From Paracoccus yeei ATCC BAA-599 (lineage in GTDB: Bacteria > Pseudomonadota > Alphaproteobacteria > Rhodobacterales > Rhodobacteraceae), in NCBI RefSeq assembly GCF_000622145.1, contig NZ_JHWH01000024.1, positions 1-64,000 on the forward strand: a DNA stretch of 64,000 nt, read 5' to 3'. Of this stretch, positions 1 to 8,576 are shown one piece after another. Numbering within the stretch: the first letter of the stretch is position 1; every line of letters begins with the position of its first letter. The notes under the pieces were generated by a model that saw only the letters and a list, made by a program, of their open reading frames with translations, was not told the DNA's origin and searched no databases. Position numbers and translations under genes: made by a program.

Positions 1-329
1 AGACCTCCGACTGCATCGGCGCGCGGGCGCTGCTGTCCTCGATCCCCTCGGCCGGGGCGTTGCTTGCAGACCGGGGCCATGACGCCGACTGGTTCCGCAA
101 CGCGCTGATCGAGAGGGGCATTTCGCCGTGCATCCCCTCCCGCACCGGCCGCAAGGCCCCGATCCCGCACGACGCCAGCATCTATCGCCTGCGTCACCGG
201 ATCGAGAACATGTTCGCACACCTCAAGGATTGGCGGCGGATCGCAATCCGATACGACCGCTGCCCGATCCTGTTCCTCTCAGCCTGCGCTCTCGCCGCAA
301 CCGTCATCTATGGGTTGTGAGCCCTGAAT
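1..329 (+). mobile_element. Right end of an IS5-type insertion sequence (left part outside window)
   Basis: The window opens inside an insertion sequence whose transposase reads rightward and ends at 320. Nine bases later comes CTAG (330-333), in which TAG on the reverse strand is the stop codon of kup. CTAG or TA-type targets are known for part of the IS5 family, so the element probably inserted exactly at the kup stop codon and its right end lies near 329. The left end and both inverted repeats cannot be judged here. Confidence 0.6.
3..320 (+). CDS. IS5-family transposase, C-terminal fragment (5' end off window)
   Basis: The open frame runs from the window edge to TGA at 318-320, giving about 105 residues of a DDE transposase C-terminus. 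It carries the ADRGHDADW segment that follows the second catalytic Asp in IS5-type enzymes, and then the R-H-x-IEN-x-F-HLKDWRRIA-RYDR block that holds the catalytic Glu. A nearby ATG at 60 is internal and is not the true start. The visible part is intact, so the element may still be active, but the N-terminal half is not seen. Confidence 0.85.
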   Translation, partial: TSDCIGARALLSSIPSAGALLADRGHDADWFRNALIERGISPCIPSRTGRKAPIPHDASIYRLRHRIENMFAHLKDWRRIAIRYDRCPILFLSACALAATVIYGL

Positions 330-2231
330 CTAGATGTTCATCTGGGTGCCGATTTCCACCACGCGGCCGGCCGGGATGCGGAAATAATCCGAGGCCCCGG
401 CCGCGTTGCGGGCCAGCGCGATGAACAGCTTGCCCTGCCAGCCCGGCACGCGCGAGCGGGTCGAGATGCGGATGCGGCGGCGCGACAGGATGAACGAGGT
501 CGCCATGATGTCGAATTTCCACCCCTGCTTGCGGCATTGCAGCAGAGCCTGAGGCACGTCGGGGTCCTCGGCATAGCCGTAAAGCAGGGTGACGCGGCGG
601 AAGCGGTCGTTGATGTCCTCGATCCGCACGCGGTCGCGGATGGGCACGCGCGGCACCTCGGCCGTCTGGATCGTCAGGATGACGTTCTGTTCGTGCAGCG
701 CCTTGAAGTGCTTGAGGCTGTGCAGCATGGCTGCCGGCGTCAGGTCCGGGTTCGAGGTCAGGAACACGGCCGTCCCCGGCACGGTGCCGATCGAGGCCGA
801 TTTCTCGATCTGGCCCAGCAGCGTGTCCAGCGGCAGCTCGGCCTCGCGGTCCTTGCGGGCGATGATGGCGCTGCCGCGGATCCAGCTGGCCATGACGATC
901 AGCATGATGCCGGCGATGCCCAGGGGGACGAAGCCGCCCTCGGCCACCTTGATCAGGTTCGCGCCCAGGAAGGTCAGGTCCAGCGCCAGAAAGGGCAGCA
1001 TCATGCCCACCGACAGCCACAGCGGCAGCTTCCAGTGCTTGCGCGCCACGATCATCGCCAGGGTGGCCGTGATGACCATGGTGCCCGTGACGCTGATCCC
1101 GTAGGCCGAGGCAAGGCTGGAGGAGGAGCCGAAGCCCACGACCAGCGCCAGCACGGCGAACATCAGCCACTGGTTGACACCCGGCAGATAGATCTGGCCC
1201 TGGTGCTGGTCCGAGGTGTGGCGGATCTTCATGCGCGGCAGCATGTGCAGCTGCACCGCCTGCTGGGTCAGGGAAAAGGCGCCGGTGATGACGGCCTGGC
1301 TGGCGATGATGGTGGCCAGCGTCGCCAGCACCACCACCGGCAGCAGCGCCCAGGCCGGGAACAGCAGGAAGAAGGGGTTCTCGATCGCCTCGGGGCGCGA
1401 CAGGACCAGCGCGCCCTGGCCGAAATAGGTCAGCAGCAGCGCGGGGAAGGCCACGAACAGCCAGGCGAGCTGGATCGGCCTTTTGCCGAAATGGCCCATG
1501 TCGGCATAAAGCGCCTCGGCCCCGGTGACGGCAAGGAACACCGCGCCCAGCACGATCAGCCCCAGCTTGCCGTTTTCCAGGACGAAGCGCAGGGCGTGGA
1601 CCGGGTTGATCGCCGACAGCACCTCGGGGTCCTGCATCATCCAATGCGTCCCCGCTGCCGCCATGACCAGGAACCAGACCAGGGTGATCGGGCCGAAGAA
1701 CCGGGCCACGGCCTCGGTGCCCCGGTTCTGGACCAGGAACAGCACCACGATGATGGCGATGGCGATGGGCTCGATGAAGGGCTCGACCTCGGGTGTGACC
1801 AGCTTGAGCCCCTCGACCGCCGAGAGGACCGAGATCGCGGGCGTGATCGCGGCGTCGCCGTAAAACAGCGCGGCGCCCACCATGCCCAGGATCAGGATGG
1901 CGCGGTTCGGTCGGCCCATGGCGCGCTGCGCCAGGGCCAGCAGCGACAGGGTGCCGCCCTCGCCCTCGTTGTCGGCGCGCAGAAGGATCAGGACGTATTT
2001 CACCGTCACGATCAGGATCAGCGCCCAGACGATCAGCGACAGGACGCCCAGCACGTCCTCGCGCAGGACCTGGCCGTGGCGGGCGCCTGCGGCCAGCATC
2101 GCCTCGCGGAAGGCGTAAAGCGGCGAGGTGCCGATGTCGCCATAGACCACGCCGATGGCGGCCAGCGACAGCGGCAACAGCCCCGGGCGATGCGCGGTCG
2201 TGTCCTCGGCATGGGTGTCCAGACTGGCCAT
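330..2231 (-). CDS. kup: Kup-type low-affinity potassium uptake transporter
   Basis: This is an inner-membrane K+ importer of the KUP/HAK/KT family, about 633 residues against 620-640 usual. The N-terminus holds the family signature GVVYGDIGTSPLYAFREA, followed by about twelve hydrophobic segments, and then a soluble C-terminal domain of roughly 180 residues. I chose the ATG at 2231 because AAGGA lies 8 bases upstream; the ATG at 2240 would add three residues, and longer frames lack a good ribosome site. The gene faces away from the KdpD/E-like pair at 2381-4584, with about 150 bp shared between them. Its stop codon TAG sits in the CTAG where the IS fragment ends, so transcription past its 3' end now runs into the insertion sequence. 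Confidence 0.93.
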   Translation of the reverse strand: MASLDTHAEDTTAHRPGLLPLSLAAIGVVYGDIGTSPLYAFREAMLAAGARHGQVLREDVLGVLSLIVWALILIVTVKYVLILLRADNEGEGGTLSLLALAQRAMGRPNRAILILGMVGAALFYGDAAITPAISVLSAVEGLKLVTPEVEPFIEPIAIAIIVVLFLVQNRGTEAVARFFGPITLVWFLVMAAAGTHWMMQDPEVLSAINPVHALRFVLENGKLGLIVLGAVFLAVTGAEALYADMGHFGKRPIQLAWLFVAFPALLLTYFGQGALVLSRPEAIENPFFLLFPAWALLPVVVLATLATIIASQAVITGAFSLTQQAVQLHMLPRMKIRHTSDQHQGQIYLPGVNQWLMFAVLALVVGFGSSSSLASAYGISVTGTMVITATLAMIVARKHWKLPLWLSVGMMLPFLALDLTFLGANLIKVAEGGFVPLGIAGIMLIVMASWIRGSAIIARKDREAELPLDTLLGQIEKSASIGTVPGTAVFLTSNPDLTPAAMLHSLKHFKALHEQNVILTIQTAEVPRVPIRDRVRIEDINDRFRRVTLLYGYAEDPDVPQALLQCRKQGWKFDIMATSFILSRRRIRISTRSRVPGWQGKLFIALARNAAGASDYFRIPAGRVVEIGTQMNI

Positions 2232-2380
2232 GTGATCCATCCTTGGAACCGGGTCCTTCCCCGGCAAGGGCGCAGGATGCCGCGAGGCGGCGTAAAGGTT
2301 CGAGGGGGATTTCGCCCCGCCGCGTAAGGAATTCGTAAAGACGGTGGACAAGCGGCCCGGCTTGCCGCCAGATCGCGGGC

Positions 2381-3907
2381 ATGGACCGCATGGAGCCGCC
2401 CCGCCTGCCGGAGGATCGCTACCGGATGACCGCGCCCACCCTGGGAGGGTTCGCGGGGGCGGCGGCCATCCTGATGGCGGCGGCGGTGATCGTCGGTTCG
2501 GCCCGCCATGTGCTGCCCGAATCGGTCGCGATCCTGCTGTTCCTGACGGCGGTGCTGATCTCGGCCGCGGGCTTCGGCTTCTGGGTCGGGATCATCAGCG
2601 CGGTGGGGGCGCTGGCCGGCTTCAACTTCATGTATGTCGAGCCGCATTTCACGCTGCACATCGCCCGGCCCCAGGACATCATCAAGCTGGGCATCTTCCT
2701 GCTGGCGGCGGCGATCACGGGGCTGATCTCGGGGCGGCTGCGCGAGCAGGTGGACGCGGCGCAGGGCCGGGCCGCCGCGCTGGAGGTGCTGTCGCGCGTC
2801 TCGACCGACCTGGCGCTGGCCGGATCGCAGGCCGAGGTGGCCAGGGTCGCCGTGCGCCACCTGAACGCCCTGGCGCACGGGCCCGCCGTGGCCCTGGCCC
2901 CGGTCGGGGGCCAGCTGCGCCTGATCGCGGCCGAGCCGCAGGACTATCTGCCCGAGGCGAGCGAGCTTGAGGCCGCGGACGTGGCCTTCCGGCGCGGCCG
3001 GCCCGAATTCGCCTCGGCCCAGGGCTGGAGCGGGTCGCGGCTGACCTTCTATCCGGTGGGGACGGGTGGGCCGGGGCATGGCCCGGTGCTGGGCCATGCC
3101 CGCATCCCGCAGGACCAGCGCGACCACGGCTGGCGCGAACAGGCCATCGAGGTGATCCTGCGCCAGACCGGCCAGGCCCTGCAGCGCCTGGCCCTGACCG
3201 AGGAGGCCGAGGCCGAGCGCCGCCGCGCCACCAGCGAGGAAATGCGCGCTGCCCTGCTGGCCTCGCTGTCCCACGACCTGCGCACGCCCCTGGCGACGAT
3301 CCTGGGATCGGTGACCACGCTGCGCGAACTGGGCGGAACGCTGTCGCCTTCGGCCCGGACCGACCTGCTGGCCGCCATCGAGGAGGAGGCCGAGCGGCTG
3401 GCCCGCTATGTCGAGAAGCTGTTGCAGCTGACGCGGCTGCAATCGGGGATGGAGGTCAACATGGCCTGGGTGGATGCCGGCGACGCGGCCCAGGCCGCCG
3501 TCGCGCGCGCCCGCCGGTCCTGGCCCCAGGCCCGGATCGAGGCCGAGGTCCCGCCCCTGCCGATGCTGCGGGCCGAGGCCGGGCTGCTGGAACAGGCGAT
3601 CTTCAACCTGATCGAGAACGCGGTGAAATACGCGCCCGGCCCGATCCGGGTGTCGGCCGGGGTGCAGCCGGATGGCTGGCTGGCCCTGTCGGTCGCGGAC
3701 CAGGGGCCGGGCCTGCCCGGGCCGGTGGCGGAATGGCTGGCCTCGGACGCGATGGCGCGGCCGCCGCAGGGCGCGGGGCTGGGCCTGCCGATCAGCAAGG
3801 GCATCGCCGCCGCGCTGGGGGGCCGGCTTGTCGCCCGGCGCGGTCCCGGCGGTGCCGGGGCGGTGATCGAGATCCTGTTGCCGGTGCCGCCGGCGCGCGG
3901 CGCATGA
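2381..3907 (+). CDS. KdpD-like sensor histidine kinase lacking the KdpD/Usp N-terminus
   Basis: The 508-residue protein begins with a DUF4118 membrane module of about four helices (about residues 18-115), as in the middle of KdpD. A GAF-like stretch follows, then a HisKA domain with the H-box SHDLRTPLA (His298) and a HATPase domain with N-box NLIENAVKYA and glycine motifs DQGPGLPG and GAGLGLPI. The KdpD N-terminal sensor and universal-stress domains (about 400 residues) are absent, so it is a KdpD C-terminal half. Its stop overlaps the start of the response regulator by ATGA. No kdpFABC genes are in the window. The divergent kup gene is the obvious candidate target, which is inference. Confidence 0.85.
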   Translation: MDRMEPPRLPEDRYRMTAPTLGGFAGAAAILMAAAVIVGSARHVLPESVAILLFLTAVLISAAGFGFWVGIISAVGALAGFNFMYVEPHFTLHIARPQDIIKLGIFLLAAAITGLISGRLREQVDAAQGRAAALEVLSRVSTDLALAGSQAEVARVAVRHLNALAHGPAVALAPVGGQLRLIAAEPQDYLPEASELEAADVAFRRGRPEFASAQGWSGSRLTFYPVGTGGPGHGPVLGHARIPQDQRDHGWREQAIEVILRQTGQALQRLALTEEAEAERRRATSEEMRAALLASLSHDLRTPLATILGSVTTLRELGGTLSPSARTDLLAAIEEEAERLARYVEKLLQLTRLQSGMEVNMAWVDAGDAAQAAVARARRSWPQARIEAEVPPLPMLRAEAGLLEQAIFNLIENAVKYAPGPIRVSAGVQPDGWLALSVADQGPGLPGPVAEWLASDAMARPPQGAGLGLPISKGIAAALGGRLVARRGPGGAGAVIEILLPVPPARGA

Positions 3908-4584
3908 CCCGGCAGACGGTCCTGATCGTCGACGACGAGCCCCAGATCCAGCGGTTCCTGGGCCACGCGCTGACGGCCGCCGGCTATGACACGCTGTCGG
4001 CCGCGAACGGGCACGAGGCCCTGGCGCTGGCCGACAGCCAGGACCCCGACCTGATGATCCTGGACCTGGGCCTGCCCGACATGAATGGCAAGGAGGTGAT
4101 CGAGCGGCTGCGGCTGCGGTCCGACATGCCGGTGATCGTCCTGTCGGCCCATGACCAGGAGATGGAAAAGATCATGGCGCTGGACCTGGGCGCCGACGAC
4201 TTCGTCCCCAAGCCCTTCGGCATCGGCGAGTTGCTGGCCCGGCTGCGGGTCAGCCTGCGCCCGCGCCGCGCCGCCCGGCCCGAGGCGATCCGCCAGGACG
4301 GGCTGGTCATCGACCTGGACGCCCACCAGGTCAGCCGCGACGGCGAGGTGCTGCGCCTGACCCCCAAGGAATTCGACCTGATGGTCGCGCTGGCGCTGAA
4401 CGCCGGCCGGGTGATGACGCACCGCAAGCTGCTGGGCCAGGTCTGGGGGCCGGCGCATGTGGACGATGTGCCCTATCTGCGGGTCTTCATCGGCCAGCTG
4501 CGCCAGAAGCTGGAACGCGACCCGGCCCGGCCGGAACTGATCCTGACCGAGCCGGGTGTCGGCTATCGCTGGGCCCAGCCCTAG
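3904..4584 (+). CDS. KdpE-like OmpR-family response regulator
   Basis: The 226-residue protein has a receiver domain with acidic pair DD10-11, phospho-acceptor Asp54 in LDLGLPD and the conserved K in FVPKPF. An OmpR/PhoB winged-helix domain follows, with LTPKEFDLM and the YLRVFIGQLRQKLE recognition region typical of KdpE. The length matches KdpE (225). Translation is coupled to the kinase by a 4-base overlap. The TAG stop shares the palindrome CTAG at 4581-4584 with the stop of the convergent luciferase-like gene. It is probably phosphorylated by the kinase beside it; its DNA targets are unknown. Confidence 0.88.
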   Translation: MTRQTVLIVDDEPQIQRFLGHALTAAGYDTLSAANGHEALALADSQDPDLMILDLGLPDMNGKEVIERLRLRSDMPVIVLSAHDQEMEKIMALDLGADDFVPKPFGIGELLARLRVSLRPRRAARPEAIRQDGLVIDLDAHQVSRDGEVLRLTPKEFDLMVALALNAGRVMTHRKLLGQVWGPAHVDDVPYLRVFIGQLRQKLERDPARPELILTEPGVGYRWAQP

Positions 4585-5600
4585 CGCCAGCCAAGCGCCG
4601 GGGCGACGTGTTTCAGGATGCTTTCCAGCACATGGGCGTTGTAGTCGACGCCCAGCTGGTTCGGCACGGTCAGCAGCAGGGTGTCGGCCTCGGCGATGCC
4701 TTCGTCGGTGCGCAGTTCCTCGATCAGCTTGTCCGGCTCGGCCGCATAGCCCCGGCCAAAGATCGAGCGGGTCTGCTCGATGAAGCCGACCTGGTCCTGT
4801 TCCTTGCCGCCGCGGCCGAAATACATCCGGTCCATGTCGTTCATCAGCGGAAAGATCGAGCGGCTGACCGAGACGCGGGGCTGGCGTTCGTGGCCGACCT
4901 CGGCCCAGGCCTCGCGATAGGCGCGGATCTGCTCGGCCTGCTGGACGTGGAAGGGCTTGCCGTTCTCGTCGTCCTTCAGCGTCGAGCTTTGCAGGTTCAT
5001 GCCCATCTGCGCCGCCCAGCGGGCGGTGGCGTTCGACCCCGCGCCCCACCAGATGCGGTCGCGCAGGCCCGGGCTGTAAGGCTCCAGCCGCAGCATCCCG
5101 GGCGGGTTCGGAAACATCGGGCGCGGGTTCGGCTCGGCAAAGCCGTGGCCCTGGATGACGTTCAGGAACACCTCGGCGTGGCGCCGCGCCATGTCGGCGT
5201 CGCTTTCGCCCTCGGCCGGCTGATAGCCGAAATGCCGCCAGCCGTCGATCACCTGCTCGGGCGAGCCGCGCGAGATTCCAAGCTGCAGCCGCCCGCCAGA
5301 GATCAGGTCGGCGCTGCCGGCGTCCTCGGCCATGTACAGCGGGTTTTCATAGCGCATGTCGATGACGGCGGTGCCGATCTCAATGGTCCTGGTGCGCGTG
5401 CCGACCGCCGCCAGCAGCGGAAAGGGCGAGCCGAGCTGGCGGGCAAAGTGATGCACCCGGAAATAGGCGCCGTCCGCGCCCAGTTCCTCGGCAGCGATGG
5501 CCAGGTCGATGGATTGCAGCAGCGTGTCCTGGGCGCTGCGGGTGGCCGAGCCACGGTCGGGCGACCAGTGGCCAAAGGACAGGAAACCGATTTTCTTCAT
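4581..5600 (-). CDS. Luciferase-like (LLM class) flavin-dependent oxidoreductase
   Basis: The 339-residue protein is a bacterial-luciferase-like TIM barrel. It has an N-terminal strand KIGFLSFGHW, the AEELGADGAYFRVHHF block, the GTAVIDMRYENPLYMAEDA block and the SGGRLQLGISRGSPEQVI block typical of FMN-dependent members. Such enzymes use reduced FMN to oxidise small organic substrates; the substrate here cannot be read from sequence. Its ATG overlaps the TGA of the upstream LysR gene, so the two form one operon. This cotranscription, with a ring-cleaving dioxygenase-like gene divergent from them, suggests a role in handling quinones or other reactive aromatics. Confidence 0.85.
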   Translation of the reverse strand: MKKIGFLSFGHWSPDRGSATRSAQDTLLQSIDLAIAAEELGADGAYFRVHHFARQLGSPFPLLAAVGTRTRTIEIGTAVIDMRYENPLYMAEDAGSADLISGGRLQLGISRGSPEQVIDGWRHFGYQPAEGESDADMARRHAEVFLNVIQGHGFAEPNPRPMFPNPPGMLRLEPYSPGLRDRIWWGAGSNATARWAAQMGMNLQSSTLKDDENGKPFHVQQAEQIRAYREAWAEVGHERQPRVSVSRSIFPLMNDMDRMYFGRGGKEQDQVGFIEQTRSIFGRGYAAEPDKLIEELRTDEGIAEADTLLLTVPNQLGVDYNAHVLESILKHVAPALGWR

Positions 5601-6526
5601 GAGCTTTCCTCGGGCGCGCCCTGCCAGGGCGGCGTCTTCAGTTCGGCCGCCAGGTGGTCGATGAACCGGCGCAGCTTGGCGGGCATGGGGGATACGGGGG
5701 GCCAGACGGCGACGATGGGCATCCGGCGGGCCGGATAGCCGGGCAGCACGCGTTCCAGCGTGCCCTGGGCCAGCGCGGGGGCGGCGATGAAGCCGGGCAG
5801 CATCGCCAGCCCCAGGCCCTGGATCGCCATGCAACGGATCGCCTCGCCATTGTTCAGCGACATCCGGCCGGTGACCAGGGGCGAGACGAAACGGTCGCGG
5901 TCCTGGAACTGCCAGAGCTGGCTGTTCGGCATATGGCTGTAGCCGATCACCGGATGGTCGCGCAGGTCGGCCAAGGTCCGCGGGCGGCCGTGGCGGTCCA
6001 GATAGGCGGGGCTGGCGACCGCCAGGCTTTCGTCCTCGCACAGCTTCCTTTGCATCAGGGCCTTGTCGCGCATCTTGCCGATGCGGATGCCGACGTCGAA
6101 GCCCTCGCGCGCCAGGTCGCGGGTGCGGTCGTCGTAATCGACGGTGATTTCCAGATCGGGGTTGGCCTCGGCAAAGCGGGCGATGATCGGGCCCAGGTGC
6201 AACACGCCGAAGCTCATCGGCGCGGCGATGGACAGGCTGCCGCGCAGGGGCGTCAGGCCATCCATGTCCCAGGCCGTCGCCTCGGCCGCGGCGACCAGTT
6301 CGGTCAGCGCGGGGCGCAGCCGTTCGGCCAGGCGCTGCGCCGCCTCGGTGGGCGTGATGCGGCCCGCGTTGCGGCGGAACAGGGCAGCGCCCAGCGTGGT
6401 TTCCAGATCGGCTATGCGCTTGCTGACCACAGATTTCGACAGGTTCAGCCGCGCCGCGGCGGCGGTCACGGTGCCCAGTTCCATCACCGTCAGGAAGGTT
6501 TCGAGGTCGTCGAGATCGTAGCGCAT
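5597..6526 (-). CDS. LysR-family transcriptional regulator
   Basis: The 309-residue protein has an N-terminal winged helix-turn-helix (about residues 1-60, including TVTAAAARLNLSKSVVSKRI) and a LysR substrate-binding domain. It is of the common CrgA/AphB-like subgroup, as in the segment RGSLSIAAPMSFG. It starts at the ATG at 6526; longer frames run into the operator region. It is cotranscribed with the LLM oxidoreductase and divergent from the VOC dioxygenase at 6663. Overlapping inverted repeats at 6571-6597 are a likely binding site from which it would control both directions. The inducer is unknown; quinones or electrophiles are plausible from the neighbours. Confidence 0.88.
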   Translation of the reverse strand: MRYDLDDLETFLTVMELGTVTAAAARLNLSKSVVSKRIADLETTLGAALFRRNAGRITPTEAAQRLAERLRPALTELVAAAEATAWDMDGLTPLRGSLSIAAPMSFGVLHLGPIIARFAEANPDLEITVDYDDRTRDLAREGFDVGIRIGKMRDKALMQRKLCEDESLAVASPAYLDRHGRPRTLADLRDHPVIGYSHMPNSQLWQFQDRDRFVSPLVTGRMSLNNGEAIRCMAIQGLGLAMLPGFIAAPALAQGTLERVLPGYPARRMPIVAVWPPVSPMPAKLRRFIDHLAAELKTPPWQGAPEESS

Positions 6527-6570
6527 GGCCCCAAGATAGGGCGCCCGGGAACCCGCCGGAAGCCCCTGAT

Positions 6571-6597
6571 GTTCGGCTGGACCGAACGCGAGGTTCG
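6571..6597. promoter_or_regulatory. Two overlapping inverted repeats, probable LysR operator
   Basis: GTTCGG-N5-CCGAAC (6571-6587) overlaps CGAAC-N5-GTTCG (6583-6597), so three half-sites alternate at about 10-12 base spacing. The T-N11-A core expected of LysR sites is present (T6573, A6585). It lies between the divergent lysR gene and the dioxygenase gene, 45 bp from the first and 66 bp from the second. Confidence 0.6.
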
Positions 6598-6662
6598 CAT
6601 CCGCCGCGCTGGCGGAAACGGCCCGGGTGCCCAGATTGGTCGCAACGAAAGGAGGAGCCATC

Positions 6663-7604
6663 ATGCAGCTCACCGGAATACACCATCTGACGGCGATCAC
6701 CGCCAAGGCGTCCCAGAACAAGCGGTTTTATACCGACACGCTGGGCCTGCGCCTGGTCAAGAAGACCGTGAACCAGGACGATACCAGCGCCTATCACCTG
6801 TTCTATGCCGACGGGCTCGCCTCGCCCGGCACCGACCTGACCTTCTTTGACTGGCCAGCGGCGCGCGAACGGCGCGGCACCCGCTCGATCAGCCGCACCG
6901 GGCTGCGGATCGGCAAGGACAGCTTCGACTTCTGGGCCGGCCGGCTGAACGACGCGGGGCTGACGGTCGGAACCGTGGGTCAGCTCGATGGCCGCACCAG
7001 CCTGGATTTCGAGGATCCCGAGGGCCAGCGTTTCCGCCTGACCGAGGACGACAGCACTGCGGCGAACCCCTGGGCGAAATCGCCCGTGCCGGCGGATCAC
7101 CAGATCCACGGACTGGGGCCGATCACCATCTCGGTTCCCGACCTTGCCCCGACCGAAGCGGTGCTGACCCAGGTCATGGCCATGCGCAGGGCCCGCGACT
7201 ATGCCAGCCCCGACGGGCAGGGCACCGTCCATGTCTTTGAGATGGGCGCGGGCGGCCCGGCGGCGGAACTGCATGTGGCGGTCCAGCCCGACCTGCCGGT
7301 GGCCCGCCAGGGTGCGGGCGGCGTACACCACGTCGCCTTCCGGGTGCCCGATCATCCGACGATCCACCAATGGGCCGAGCGGCTCAAGCAGATGCGGGTG
7401 CCGAGTTCGGGCGAGGTCGAGCGCTACTATTTCCGCTCGCTTTACTTCCGCGAACCCGGCGGCAACCTGTTCGAGATCGCGACCGACGATCCGGGATTTG
7501 CCGTGGACGAACCGCTGGACGCCCTGGGCGAACGCCTGTCGCTGCCCCCCTTCCTGGAAGGCCGGCGCGACCAGATCGAGGCCGGGCTGAAGCCGCTGGA
7601 CTGA
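6663..7604 (+). CDS. Ring-cleaving dioxygenase-like VOC protein (MhqO type)
   Basis: The 313-residue protein carries two vicinal-oxygen-chelate (glyoxalase/dioxygenase) modules. Metal-ligand positions are visible as GIHHLT near residue 7, GVHHVAF in the second module and the Glu in [14 protein letters not shown]. Proteins of this type (MhqA/MhqO) occur in hydroquinone and methyl-hydroquinone resistance systems. The ATG at 6663 has a strong AAGGAGG site. It is divergent from the lysR-LLM pair and probably under LysR control. A GC-rich palindrome at 7614-7638 ends the transcript. The fusion protein at 10374-11909 has a related N-terminal half, so this stretch holds two paralogues. Confidence 0.85.
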   Translation: MQLTGIHHLTAITAKASQNKRFYTDTLGLRLVKKTVNQDDTSAYHLFYADGLASPGTDLTFFDWPAARERRGTRSISRTGLRIGKDSFDFWAGRLNDAGLTVGTVGQLDGRTSLDFEDPEGQRFRLTEDDSTAANPWAKSPVPADHQIHGLGPITISVPDLAPTEAVLTQVMAMRRARDYASPDGQGTVHVFEMGAGGPAAELHVAVQPDLPVARQGAGGVHHVAFRVPDHPTIHQWAERLKQMRVPSSGEVERYYFRSLYFREPGGNLFEIATDDPGFAVDEPLDALGERLSLPPFLEGRRDQIEAGLKPLD

Positions 7605-7613
7605 ACGAACGCA

Positions 7614-7638
7614 GGGCCGCCGGACCGACCGGCGGCCC
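7614..7638. terminator. Bidirectional hairpin between convergent genes
   Basis: A perfect 10-bp stem GGGCCGCCGG / CCGGCGGCCC with a 5-base loop lies between the dioxygenase stop (7604) and the ChaC stop (7638). No long T-tract follows, so it may act with Rho. Confidence 0.6.
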
Positions 7639-8369
7639 TATTCCGCGGCCTGGCAGGTCCGGTGCAGCCGTTCGATCTCTGCCGCGACCAGCTTTTGCAG
7701 GTGCCACAGGTTGCGGTCGTGGATGCCGAACTCCTCGAGATGGCGGACGGTGTTGAACAGGTATTCCGCGCAGGACCCCACCGGCCCGCAGGCCGGGGCC
7801 AGGATGCCCGCCACCTGCTCCAGCGGCAGCCGGCTGAGGATGCGCGGCCCGTGCGGTCCGGCCCAGAACACCATGACCCGGCGTGGCCCCTCGGCCGTGC
7901 GGACCCGGATCCAGCGCACCATGTCGCGGTTTTCGCGGAAGCGGATCTCGCGCCGCAGCATGCGGCGGATCTGGTCCAGCCGGTCCTCGGCCCGCACGCG
8001 ATAGATCACCCCGTCGCAGCGTCCGCCGCGTTCCAGCGCCATCATCAGCCCCATGTGCTGGGGCGAGCCGCGCCAGCGGTGCATCTTGAGGCAGAACGAA
8101 CGGTGCCAGCCATAGGCGCTGGCGCGGCAATGATCCTCGGCGTCGAAATCGGGCTTCCAGATCAGCGAGCCATAGGCAAAGACCCACAGCGGGTCCGCGC
8201 CGCACTGGCGGTCGTAGTCCTGCGCCAGGGCGTCCAGCTCGGCCTCGGTCATCTCGGTCCAGCCGGGTTCGTGGCCAAGGTCCGGTTCCGGGCGCAGGGT
8301 CAGGGCGACCAGTTCGGGTGTCAGCGTCATCCGCCGCCGGCCGGGTCCGTGGTCTGCTGGGCGCGTCAT
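7638..8369 (-). CDS. chaC: ChaC-like gamma-glutamylcyclotransferase
   Basis: The protein of about 243 residues belongs to the ChaC family, cytosolic enzymes that cleave glutathione to 5-oxoproline and Cys-Gly. The signature WVFAYGSLIWKPDF (substrate-binding loop) and the catalytic-region pattern RVRAEDR...REIRFREN are present. The start is uncertain: the ATG at 8369 has AGGA 11 bases upstream, and an ATG at 8330 would give a protein 13 residues shorter. It stands alone, convergent with the VOC dioxygenase. In a region rich in thiol and quinone detoxification genes, a glutathione-turnover role fits. Confidence 0.88.
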   Translation of the reverse strand: MTRPADHGPGRRRMTLTPELVALTLRPEPDLGHEPGWTEMTEAELDALAQDYDRQCGADPLWVFAYGSLIWKPDFDAEDHCRASAYGWHRSFCLKMHRWRGSPQHMGLMMALERGGRCDGVIYRVRAEDRLDQIRRMLRREIRFRENRDMVRWIRVRTAEGPRRVMVFWAGPHGPRILSRLPLEQVAGILAPACGPVGSCAEYLFNTVRHLEEFGIHDRNLWHLQKLVAAEIERLHRTCQAAE

Positions 8370-8576
8370 CGTCGAATTCGTCCTGGATCGGGTCGTCCGG
8401 GGCAGCAGGGCCCCGCCCCCAAAGGGAAGGTCATGCGCGCCCCGGTTTCAACCCTTTTCGCGCGTTTTCGCCCCTCACATTCCTGCGCTGCGGCGGAAAC
8501 GGTCATTCCCGGCCTTGCGGGGCCCGCATCGGCTGGGGCAGCCTTGAACGCACGGTCTTTCCTGCACGAGGCGCCC

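Noticed and set aside
537-2327. Long open frame opposite kup
   Set aside because: Its translation is His/Gln/Arg-rich and resembles no protein; kup on the other strand explains the region fully. The same holds for other long antisense frames in this GC-rich DNA.
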